From Bradysia coprophila (Eukaryota > Arthropoda > Insecta > Diptera > Sciaridae), in NCBI RefSeq assembly GCF_014529535.1, contig NW_023504022.1:10545910-10609909 (forward strand): DNA of 64,000 nucleotides, read 5' to 3'. The notes beneath the pieces were generated by a model, which saw nothing but the letters and a program-made list of their open reading frames with translations, was not told where the DNA came from and made no database searches. The position numbers and the translations under genes were made by a program. Below are positions 46,698 to 57,700 of the stretch, piece after piece (position 1 is the first letter of the stretch; every line of letters starts with the position of its first letter).

Positions 46698-46726
46698 TTT
46701 GCTTTCATTTTATTTTCGAAGGATAT

Positions 46727-47371
46727 TAACCTGTTACAGACGTCTATCATCTGTTATCGACAACGACAGCAATAATAAACGACAAGAGGTCATATATAGT
46801 AAAAAGCATTTTCGAAACAAATGAAGTAAAAGAGTTCTAAAATCAATCTATGAAAATCTTCGATCAAAGTAATGAAGTAATAGTTTGAATAGTAAAACTG
46901 ATAAAGGGTGTTTACACAATTTTTACAAATTGTATTTGATTTCCAAAGCTTTTTTTTATCATAAAGGATTTTTTTTAATTTTAAGGATTTTTTTTGGTGA
47001 TTTTCCACTAATTGAGGATTTTCTTAACAAAGCAGGATTTTCTTAACAAAGCAGGATTTTCTTTTGAGTGCAAAATGTCTCTCTATGTCTCCCTCTTGGG
47101 CGACAGGAAATCATTTTCAAGAATGCTTCGTTTCTCATTTAAACCATTTCCAAAAGATCTGTAAGTTAAGCGACTGCGCACAACGTTCTCATCTAATTTA
47201 ACCAAACTTGATCAGCTAAGGCTTGATTTTCACACAAAAAAAACTAATCCGATTTACCTCCGTTCAGCTAAACCTCTTTTTTTATTGTTTAAAGAGTAAT
47301 CGGTGTGCTATTTTCGTAAGTGGAAATCAAGACGTACTTAATCATAATAAATCATAATAAATATTACTTAC
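46727..47371. other. MITE fragment and AT-rich sequence left of the receptor gene
   Basis: It begins 'taacctgttacagacg' with 'atctgttatcgacaacgac' and 'gaagtaaaagag', a copy of the MITE family. A direct duplication of 'aggattttcttaacaaagc' lies near 47.02-47.06 kb. I searched this stretch for the missing last exon of the receptor gene and did not see it. Confidence 0.5.
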
Positions 47372-49175
47372 ACTCTTTTTGGATGTCTTAGAGTCCAACT
47401 TGGTACGTTTAAGTAAGAGAGACTGCATCTCCTGAAACTTTAAATTTAGGTTTAGCGAAACTTCGCCAACACTGACTGCAGTGAAATTTACACTAGATTA
47501 GCACAACATCTACGATAGCTATGTCAATTCAGCGTTAATCTAGCTTAAATTTCACTAAAAAACTGTCGTAAGACATCAATCAACAACATATTACAGCCTT
47601 TTATTTGTATCTGGTGAAGGTTAGATTTTTTATATAACCCTTTAACCTCGATTCCTGAACCATCGCAGACTCTATTTAACTCACCCATTCTAAATTAATC
47701 GTGAAATGAGCGTGTTGTGCTACTAGACTCATATTTACACTGGTTATCGAAATAATTTTGCTTCAATTCACTTTCAACGAAGATTGTATTTTAACTTACT
47801 TCTTTCGATATGGCATCAGCGATAAGTACAATACTGCCAATTTCAATAACATGAAATACAATATTAGTCGTGGTGTTGATGTGTTCATCGATAGCCTTTT
47901 CCACTGTGTCTAACAACAAAATCACTTCAATTATCGAGTTAATTGCGTAGAAGAGCTGAAATTTGATGAAGAGAAAAGTTTGAAATGGACAGATTCGGAT
48001 TGGGTTGATGCCTAAAGCTCCAAAGGTATTTTAGAAGCAGCAACTTTTATATGAATAGTTAAATGCAGAATCAGGACATGTCACATCAGTGAGGTATAAG
48101 AAAAATTAAATTTTAATTCATTCGGCTTCGCTTTGAATAGACTTTCGAGTTCTTTGGTGTTAGTTTATCAAATTAAAAAAATTTGATTGACATCGTCAGC
48201 CCATTTGAAACCAAAATTTAATTTTTCTTATAATTCGCTAATGTAACATCTCTCGTTTATGTACTTAACTACTCGTATTAGGTCTCGTTTTTAACGGAAT
48301 AAATCAAACAACAGCATGGAAAGTTGGTAACTGCACATAGCATGTTTAGCTCCTGGAGCAGTCCTATTGTTGAAAATTTGTTTATTTTTACACTTAACTG
48401 TGCACAGAATTAATGCCATCGATCCAATCAAAGTTAGTGTGATATGTACACCATACAGTCGATTGTGTGTTATAGTGAATATATACAATTCGTTGAGCAG
48501 CACAGACACTTCGTCAATATAATGTTCATCCGCTTTTTCGTTATTTGACCGACCTTCACCTAAAAGTTCTAGCTTTGCATTGATGCAAATAATGAAATTC
48601 AAACTCAAAAGCATCAGGCCAAAAATATAGATGGCACTAGCAAGCATTATAAGCGTTTGAAGGTATGACAATATTGCCCAGTCCAAGAATGGCTGGGGAT
48701 ACAGTCCGATTAGTTGGACGGTAATTTGAATGAAAATCGAAATTAATTTTATTTGGATAATGTTTGTGGCTCTGCTATGCAGCACTGTCGCAGACTGCGT
48801 AAACGTTCGGACAATTTGATTCATTCTCGTCGCTTCATTGATCAATTTTGCAATTTTATCGCGATGAATGTTATGCAACGCAAACAAAACCATTCCTTTC
48901 GCTAAAGCAAAACAATATTCGAAGACGATCGTGAGAAATACGGTCGAATCGTTGCGAAATATCTGATAATAACAGTAGATAGAATAGACTATGGCCAATA
49001 TGAGAACGATATTAACGACGAAGCTCACGAAAATCGAATAAATAAACAGCTTTCGCGGTGTACGAGCGGATAAAATTACGCCTTTCTCGAAAGAAAACTC
49101 AAAGGGCGAGAAACCATTTAGTTTTAATAGAACTAATAGATTTTTCAATAGTCTTTCGTTCACTATATCCGGCAT
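47372..49175 (-). CDS. Gustatory-receptor-like seven-helix protein, last exon not found
   Basis: Exons 49175-48399, 47955-47800 and 47431-47372 join in phase 0 to give 331 codons. Met at 49175 (MPDIVNERLLKNLLVLLKLNG) is preferred over upstream in-frame Met codons because the sequence resembles insect receptor N-termini from there. Hydrophobic segments appear at roughly FIYSIFVSFVVNIVLILAIV, VFLTIVFEYCFALAKGMVLF, IISIFIQITV-like and LIMLASAIYIFGLMLL, and then LTLIGSMALIL, which continues into the second exon (LFYAINSIIEVILLL; IVFHVIEIGSIVLIA). The third exon is a short basic linker, as in Gr genes before the final helix. The all-phase-0 intron pattern fits the Gr family. The terminal exon, usually with a TYxxxxxQF motif, is not recognisable down to 45 kb. 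It is either missing (pseudogene), diverged or farther away. An odorant receptor is the alternative. Confidence 0.62.
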
Positions 49176-50492
49176 GATGGTTGATTGACGGGTGTGAAGA
49201 CAAAACGTAACTGAACATTGATTGAACAAATGATTGAGTATAATATTCATTAAATAAATATCAATTAAATGTTCTGTTGACATTGTTAAGGGGTCTTTCA
49301 CAAATGACGTCACGCTATCGTACCGAATTTTCGACAAGCTTTCCAAGTCGACACACACAAAAAAGAAGTCAAAAATGACCCAAATTTGTTAAACCGTCAC
49401 GTTTAATTGAATGCCCTTCCACCTAACGGTGTGTCGTCATTTGTGAACAGTACCTAAGGAACTTAACGTGTTGGTGAGTGTAAAGGATTTCAATGAGAAA
49501 CGCCTCTTATATCTTTAAATGCGTGTTAAAATTAGTGAATTAAGAACGATCATAAATAAATCAGTTGAAATTCATTCATCTGTTATCGGTAACGACGACA
49601 AAAATAATGACAAGCTCAGTGTAATATGGTCCTTTATATAGTAAAATGAATGTTAAAAAAATTGAAGTACAAGATTTGAAATCAACCGATTAAAAATACT
49701 TTGATCGATGGCAGTAATAGACCCGATAATAATATACTGGTCGTATGCTTGCCGTCTGTAACAGGTTAAGACCGTTAAGAAGTAATAGAATGCGAAAAAT
49801 CAATGATGAAAGTTTGTGTTACACCTATCGTGTATAGATGGTACAAGCTTTCAGGTTTTGGCGTTGAGATTCTTCCTTTTTTCATAGGCTTCTTACTTAA
49901 ACATGTGATACCCCTCATGCCGAATTCCAATAAGCTAAGCAAGCATGCAATATTACAATTATGAGAACATGTTACAAACACGTCAAACAGAAATGGCAAG
50001 TCATCTGCTATCGACAGCGGCGTCAAGAATAAATGAAGAGCTCCTGCTAATATAACAAAAGGTTTGACAAAAATATTGACAAAAATATTGAAGTGGATTT
50101 GGTATCAATTCTTCACAGAAATCTATTTCTAAGAGGTGAAAAAATTATGTTAATTTCACTCCGCGACGGGCTCACTTAACGTCAATATAATTCAGACCTT
50201 TATTATCTACAATTATGTTTTATTGCCGGCAGCTAATTACTTAATTATTATACTTGATGACAACGAAAACTAATGTAAACTGAAGGAAATGTGTAGTAGG
50301 AGTAGAGTGGTATAGTTTTAGTTGTAAACATTTCGTCCTTTTTGGGTGTCTTGTTAACTGCTCTAAACATTTAAGAGGCATCGGTGATTTGCTGAAAAGC
50401 ATACATTTGGGCGTTTTTTAAGTTCTTGATTTTAGTTTAATTTTTGATGATATCTTTTGATCAGCTCTGAGAAAACTGAGCAGTTTATGAAA
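49176..50492. other. 5' flank of the receptor gene, repeats
   Basis: A MITE-family copy spans roughly 49556-49769, ending 'cttgccgtctgtaacaggtt'. A possible further copy near 49.99 kb is marked by 'catctgctatcgacagcggc'. No gene recognised. Confidence 0.5.
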
Positions 50493-51543
50493 ATTTCGTT
50501 AAGAGTGATATCGCGAAATCTTCGAACAACTTTGGGACAAGTGGTCACAGATATTATTGACTTATCGCTCATTCGATTCGTTGAACTGTTGCGAGTAAAA
50601 CGTGGTTTGATGTCATATATTTTGTTGGCGACGCTCGAGGTCATGAAGTAAGGGTCTGCCAAAAGGGGCCCAAAATAGTTTTCTCGCGATTAGTCGAGTA
50701 AAACAATTTTAGGAAAAAACTAGTGTACGTAGCCAACGTGGATATATCAAGTAACTCTTTACTTTAGTTTAGTTCACTTCAGATAACAATTTTATTGAAA
50801 ATAAATATTGAATAGCCACAAAAGAGTCCAAAAATGCTTCATACCCCACTTTTATAGAGAAAACAGTCCAAATAGATTGAAATTTGAGTTCCAAGAGTAT
50901 AAGAACCACGTGAATACATCGAAAAATTATTTATTTTAGTTGATAACACTCTTGTCAGCAATAAGTAATGAATAGCCGCACAAAAAACCTCAAAAAAACG
51001 AAAAGCAAACGAAAGAAAGCAATAAAATTTCGTCGACTTGGGGTGGACTTCCGCTAAAGTCGTTCCAACCCTTTGCAATGAAACTTATCCAAGGTTCTTT
51101 TTACACGTTATGGTGCTACAAAGGCTCTCTCACCATACATACCATGTCTCGGACTTATGTCACTGCAGCCGGTCAGGGACTTGGGAAAAGCACCTATTTT
51201 TTCACCCAAAATGATTGATATCACCAACAGGTCAACATGCACCTGGTGGTGTGTATACTAAAAATGTGCGTCTCTTCAAGGCCTACAAGCCTAAAGCCAA
51301 AAGTTTTTTCACAAAATTGTTTTACTCGACTAATCGCGAGAAAACGATTTTGGGCCCCTTTTGGCAGACCCTTACTTCATGACCTCGAGCGTCCACAACA
51401 AAATAAAGTTCACCAAACGTAGTCCTACGTTTTACTTGCAAAAGTTCAACAAATCGAATGAGCTATAAGTCAATAATATCTGTGACCACTTGTCCCAAAA
51501 TGTCTGATTTTGATCGATGTTTTGGCTATATCACTCTTAAAAG
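50493..51543. mobile_element. Second TTAA-flanked foldback element
   Basis: Arms of about 220-240 bases: left starts TTAAgagtgatatcgcg, right ends ctatatcactcTTAA. The shared inner blocks 'aagtaagggtctgccaaaag' and its complement 'cttttggcagacccttactt' are inverted, with a centre of about 590 bases. The ends match those of the 14973-16765 element, but the interiors differ. Confidence 0.85.
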
Positions 51544-52368
51544 ACATCGGTACTAAGCTAAAATTGTAGCCTACATTTGCGTGTCTCGTATTTCATTTTT
51601 GATGATCTTTTCATCAGAATCATTTTCGAAAAGTGTACGACCACAATAATGATCACGAATGTGTTAGAAACTAGATTAGGTTGTAGCATATTAATTTTGC
51701 TATTTAAATCACCTCTACAAAATTTAAGCTTTAGGTACGCATATCTATGCAATCAACTCGAGTATCCACAGAGTCATCACCTCAACACTTTTGCGAACAT
51801 TTTGCCAACAATAATTTAGGTCCCAGAACTCGGATCAGAAGTCATTTTGTGGGTACATTTTATCTTCGTTGAGGACCACCGTGTTTTGTGGATGCTTCGT
51901 TCAGTGAAACTGGTTTTATCAAATAAAAAACAACATCAAACGTTTTTATCATTAATTTTATTTCATCCATTTCATTCAATTTTTTATATTCGTTTTGTGT
52001 TGCTTGTTTTATTTTATTTTATTTTTTTTTTGCGTTTAGTAAATCCAATGTTTACCCCGACAATTTTTTTTTAATTTTATTTCTTTTTTAAACTTAAGTG
52101 ATAAATTAGCTCTACGCTTCTAACCAATCAAATTTCTTTATTTTATTTTTTTTTGTTATTTAAATTATTAATTTAGTAGATTATCGTGTACGATGTTCAA
52201 TAAAACATTTTTTTTGCAATACTTTTTGAATCATTATTTTGGTTAATACCCCCGTTCAACTTTTTTTATAGTAACAATAAAATAACTTAGTTTCTATTCA
52301 ATATAAATAGTCTGAATAACTTCATTTTAATTTGATAACATTTCTCATTTAATTTTTTAACTTTTTTT
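51544..52368. other. AT-rich intergenic
   Basis: Long T-runs occur and open frames are short. No gene recognised. Confidence 0.5.
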
Positions 52369-52564
52369 ACCTTTTAGAAACGGGGCAAACGTATTGCCAT
52401 TACATAATCATTGAATCTATTTCTTCTTTTGTTCAAAGTATCACGCCTAGAGTTTGATACAAAATCTTTTACTTTATTCGTTTGAACATAAATTTCGGTA
52501 TTTCGGACCACGTTAACCGGCAGTCGATTGATGTCGATAACAGATTAGCCGTTTCACAAAGGTT
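52369..52564. mobile_element. MITE of the 'aaccttt...aaacgg' family, long form
   Basis: The left end accttttagaaacggggca and right end gccgtttcacaaaggtt are inverted. Internal landmarks 'gaatctatttcttctttt', 'aaaatcttttactttatt' and 'gtcgataacagatta' define the family core. Confidence 0.78.
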
Positions 52565-52684
52565 GTTTTTTTATAACCCTAAACTACCCAATCATAACAA
52601 ATAAATTTAGATTTTGTTTCTTTTCCCTATTTCTGGTTAAATATTATTGATAAATGTACGATAAATTCATTGATTATAAAGGTT

Positions 52685-52827
52685 AACCTTTCAAAAACGG
52701 CAATTTAATACGCACATCTGTTAACTCATTTGTTCAAATTATCGAGTAGTGTCACAAATTGATAAATTTATCACAAATTTAGTGTTGTCGTCGACGAAAA
52801 CAGATGGTCTGCCGTTTCTAAAAGGTT
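52685..52827. mobile_element. MITE of the same family, short form
   Basis: The left end aacctttcaaaaacggca and right end tgccgtttctaaaaggtt are inverted with one mismatch, and the interior keeps 'cgacgaaaacagatggt'. Confidence 0.82.
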
Positions 52828-53603
52828 GTTCACTTATTTATTTAGTAAATTCTTCATATTTTCTTTATACTGATTGTATATTTGTAGTGAGGTGATAGAT
52901 TTTACAGAAACATTTTTTTATTATTATATTGGTCAGTCACTGGACAGTTAGAAAAATTGTGTAGAAAAATTGATTTAAAAAAATTGTTACTTGATAAACC
53001 CGAAAAAAAAGGCGTGGCAGTTCATTCGAATAACGGTTTACAGACGTTGAGTCAATTATCCATATTTGCTTCTTTCAGTCTAAGTATTTTCAACAGAGAA
53101 TCTTTTACTTCATTAGTTTTATCACACATTTTGCTGTATAGAATCACATTGATCTATGTGTGTGTTCTGTTCTAAATTTTGAATTTATTTGTTTAGAGAC
53201 AAAGTTTTTTTTGAGTTTTTTCAAGGACATTCAATAAAATAAACTGTCACGGAAACTGAAACTATTTGCTTATTGTCTTTGGTTAAAATACAGTTACGGT
53301 CAACCAAATTTATGTCTAATTTGGCTTCACATTTTTTAATAGCTAATCCATCCATACAGAAAGACTGCTCGCACGTAAATTATACAGTATTAACACATAA
53401 AGATTTCGGCTCAGTTAAACCTAACTGACCTCGAGGGCAATGCAAAAATGAGATACGAAACACAACCAAAATTGTACTTCGTTAAATTCGAAGTTTGAAT
53501 TTTATATTTACTCAAATTAATAAATTTTTGACATTGTCCTCGTTGCCAGTTCAATTTAATTGATCGCTCTCCATCAACAGTGTTGATTCAACACTCTGTA
53601 TAA
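52828..53603. other. AT-rich intergenic
   Basis: No gene recognised. A family fragment 'gaatcttttacttcattagt' lies near 53.10 kb. Confidence 0.45.
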
Positions 53604-53752
53604 ACTACAGAACCCAAGTTTCGGGTAAATTTGAATGCAGCACTTACTATTTCAATAGATTGTTTAAGAAGAGCACTTTTTAGTCAGTTGAATTTAACTG
53701 GTCTCGGGCTGCACTTAAATTCACCCGAAACTTGGATTCCGTATTTTTTGTG
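53604..53752. mobile_element. Short inverted-repeat element
   Basis: 'cccaagtttcgggtaaattt' faces 'aaattcacccgaaacttgg' with about 85 bases between, and the outer ends tacagaa and ttccgta are roughly inverted. Confidence 0.65.
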
Positions 53753-54343
53753 ATCCGCCGGAAATTTGCATTACCTCGCTTATGCTTCGCTTATACACCT
53801 TTACACAGGCTTAATAATCACACGTACACGTGTGGTAGTGATTAAACAGTGTGATTGTATGAATGGACCAGCTAAATTTAGACAGAGTTGCTCTTCTTCG
53901 TCGCTAGTGGGCTGCAAACATTTCATTCGTAAAAGACAAAAATCGAAACAGACCTTCGAGAATCTTTAGATTCTTTCGGTCTATGAATATTTATGTGCGA
54001 AACGTTTTGTTACGAAAGCGTAAATCTTTGACAAATGTGGGACGAAAAGTGCTCTTTTCCGTCCCCAGAATAACAAACGAACAAATGCTTTTGGTTTGTC
54101 AATGTTTTATTTTGTAGCTTACTGGTAAGTAGTTTAGTTTGATCTCCATTTACAAAAGTAGTGGTGAAGGTACGGTATGTTATGGTCACGAAAAAATTGA
54201 GAACGAAAAGCTTATTTTGAATTCAAATAAAAGGAACTTAAGAAAAAGTAAAAATGAAAAAACTTACAGAAGCAACAACACACAATAAATTTGCACTAAT
54301 CTAACCCACCCGTTCACAATAAAAGATTTCTTAAACATTTTGT
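53753..54343. other. 3' flank of liprin-beta
   Basis: No gene recognised. Candidate minus-strand polyadenylation hexamers (TTTATT on the top strand) occur, for example near 54.11 kb. Confidence 0.4.
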
Positions 54344-54763
54344 TCAAACGAAATAGTCAATGCACTTGTTTTCACCCTTCTGAGGCATGGATAATGGTGG
54401 TTCATGGATAGTGGTAACGCCACTACCGTACGATTCAACAATTTTCGACGATCCGCCAAAGTTCCACATCCGACCTTTATCCGACGACAGTGAATTGGTG
54501 ATGACCGTGTTCTTGACGACTTTCGAAATGATTGAGCAGTTGCTGAACGATGCCGAATTCCGTACTTTTGGCGAAGCGGTGATTTTAATCGGAACGGTGC
54601 AGGTGGCGTTAAATGAAGCTGAACGTTGTACGGGCACAATTGGTGGTGTTCGTGGAGCCGTTAATGAGGTGGCTGGATTATGGGAAATGATCTGGATGGG
54701 TGGAGGGATGTACGGTTTGAGGGGATTCTTTTTCGGCGATGGTGTGCACGAGCTCAGCCTCTG
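54344..54763 (-). CDS. Possible C-terminal extension of liprin-beta
   Basis: Immediately after the TAG of the last liprin-beta exon, the same frame stays open for 139 codons to a second stop at 54344. The peptide looks like real disordered protein: PYIPPPIQIISHNPATSLT, then Ser/Asn-rich VRNSASFSNCSIISKVV and a tail GENKCIDYFV. Two routes could use it: ribosomal readthrough of TAG-C, or an alternative acceptor, since ...CTCCTAG itself ends in AG and the following CAG keeps phase 0. Against it: an opposite-strand frame is also open here, so base composition may favour openness. Confidence 0.5.
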   Translation of the reverse strand, partial: QRLSSCTPSPKKNPLKPYIPPPIQIISHNPATSLTAPRTPPIVPVQRSASFNATCTVPIKITASPKVRNSASFSNCSIISKVVKNTVITNSLSSDKGRMWNFGGSSKIVESYGSGVTTIHEPPLSMPQKGENKCIDYFV

Positions 54764-57700
54764 CTAGGAGGTTGAACTGCGTGAAGATGTTGGCGAGTCG
54801 CTGCTATTCGGCTGAGAGGCAACCTCGGACGCGGCCACGGCTTCCAGAACTGTTTGATTCGTCATCTGTGAATTGGAAGAATTGGACATGTTTGTTACTC
54901 ATGCTCTCGTGCTGGTGTGTCAGAGTCAAAAGGTCATTCCATCGGCATGTCAATTTGCATGGAAATTTCGAATGTTTTTTGACCCGTCAATCAAAGGCTA
55001 GTGGGGAAAATGTTAACAATTCAATGACCAGTATACGTTTCAGAGTATAGGTATCATTGAACTGGCATTTTGGAGATGATTGCATTCTCTCTTGTTTATA
55101 AAGTTCTCGTCAAGCGCCATTTAGTCAATTTAGTTAAATTTAGAAAAGTTAAAAGTCCCGTAAAGGACAACCAAACTGAAAGGTTCGAAGGTTCAAATTA
55201 GTTGATTAGTGGTTGATTAGTAAACTTACGTTAGTGTTAGAAGTGGTTTGAAGAGTTTTTTCACCTGACGGTCCCATTGGACAAACGAAATCACTCCATT
55301 CGTCGCCACCTTTTGTACTCTTCTTACGCTTCAACGAAAATTGCGATTTCTTCGGCGTCTGAAATACGCAGAAAAAATTATTTCCTCGCATTAATAGGCA
55401 CAACCAGCTCCCCAACAAACCTTAATTTTGGCAACAAGAGTTAGTGGCTGAAAGCCTAACGTCGTCTCCGCTTCCCGTTTCAACTGAATTACATCTCGTC
55501 CCAACAATTCCTTGAAATGTGTGCCCAAGTGACGGCGCAACAATGTTTTGCTCGGTGGAATGCTTAGCAAATCCGCCAGCAATTCCGACGTGAACCGTGG
55601 TTCGTACATCATTAGTGCACCATGAACGCCGGCACCACGTAAATTCGGTGCATATTCCGCCAAATCGACCAATCGAAGCCATTCCATTACACGATGTGCG
55701 GTCCACAATTGAACCTGTTTCGCTTGATCATCGTCCGTACCGGATCGTCTGATCAAACATTCCGGATTCCAATTATTTTCGCGCATAACTTGAATGCCAC
55801 GACGAAGACTCGCTGCATGCAGGGAAGATGTCACATGCAGATTTACCAAATCGTCCATTGTCAGACGGTGTAACATTCGGCCATCGACCCGAGCTGTTGA
55901 GAATACATCTTTATGTTGAGGAAGACCAACATCATCCAACCATCGCATAATCTACGAATAAATCAGAATCGAGTTAGTACGGGTACGAATGAGCAGGTGC
56001 AAATTTGCCCACCCAAATCGGATCCAACTTTCCGGCATTAACAAACAGTTCGTCATTGTCAGCGCCAGTGATGTCTATTACGGCCAAATTAATCTTTTTC
56101 CGGTGCAATGGCGTCTTCACGTTCAGCTCTTTCTCAATATCCACCGGCGATGCACTGACCAAGTCTTTAGCTCCTTTCTTTAGCCATTTCCTGGCCTCAT
56201 CTTCGTAGCAACCCAATCCCATTTCATCCAGCCAACCGCACACCGCATCGATATCCCATTCCGCAAATGGTTTGTCCGGTTTCGGTAGGCTATTGTTCCA
56301 ACCCAATCGAGCACCAGCTGTGGCACGAATTCCACCACGACGGAATTCACCGTCACCGGGTAGATCTTCTAGGTTGCCGCTGTTGCTGCGTTTTATTTTA
56401 CCGAAAATACTGCGCAGTCCACGATTCTTCTGGCTCATTGATGGCGAAGGCGATGGTTGAGGTGTAAAGCTACGTTGGTGATGGTCCATGGTGTCTTCAA
56501 TTATTTTTTCCGATTCGGCTGGAGTGGAGACGAAGATTATATTTTGTTAGTGCGACGTTACAAATGAGTGGCAACATAAAGCAGACTGACAAACGTTACA
56601 GTATGACGGGTGAGTATCAAAGGGAATAGTATGAAAATTAAGAGTTGTTGTGAGGATGTAGTGTTGCTTGTTTGTTAGTTTTGTTTTTTGTTTTTGCTCT
56701 GAGAATGACAACGGGTTGTGTGTGTAACATAAACCTTTTACAGACGAAAAGCATTCAAACATATCAACAGTATAAGGTGATTGAGTTACTGCTTTCGATC
56801 TAAGCATTATATTGATAGATTTTGTAGTCAGAGCGAGCGTTTTTTAATTTCTGTCGTCGTTGTCGATAACAGTAGACATTAGGCGTTAATTGTTTGTAAG
56901 TTTGTGTAGGCAAAAAATGCGAACTAAAAGGAAATATCGAACAGCCATCCACAACAAAACGAACAACGAACAAAATGTATGCCAAAAATGAACCTAAATT
57001 GGGCACCGAAAAGCCTCTTTGGTTTTGCAAACCCTTCAACAGTTGTGTTTTTGGATGCTGGTAAAGGACCAGTTGGTGGTGGTACACATTTGATGCTGAT
57101 GATGAAAGATTGAAATGATTACCAAAAGCAACTCGCTGTTTCGGATTCGCATTGCTGTCCACCACTTGATTGCCGGAAACGGTTGGAGTCGAACCGCTCG
57201 TTGAATTTGTCGGAACGGTAACCGAACTGGGATATGCCTGACGCGGTAGACTGCTGTAATGTAAGTCGACTTGCCGACGATACGAGGCAGGTGGTGTCTG
57301 TAGGAGGATGAGTGAATCAGTAAATTGAGATATGTGCACAACTGTAATACACTTCGTACCTTGGGTGTCAATGGAATTGGCGTTGAATTCTGTAAACTGT
57401 TGTGGCTACCGTGGATTGGCGTCGAGTTTAGTGATGTTGTGCCACTGATTCGGCCTGGTACAGGCGGTCGTCGGGGTGGAATTGAATTGTTGTTCAGATT
57501 GCTTGCACGTAGCTCTAGATTTTCGCGTTCCAGTGACGCATGTAGCAACTTTAGTTCGCTCATCGCAGACATTAGTTCCAATTTTTGCGTTTCCAAAGAC
57601 GAACGAGAGAGCATTTCCTGGTTGAGAAATTTTACCATTTTTTTAGTCAGTGGTAGCATAACTCAAGCATAAATCTAATACTAAATCGAATAAAAAAGGT

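Noticed and set aside
54387-54767. 126-codon + strand frame opposite the liprin-beta tail
   Set aside because: No splice context and no family. The opposite strand connects in phase to liprin-beta. It does, however, weaken the coding argument for the tail slightly.
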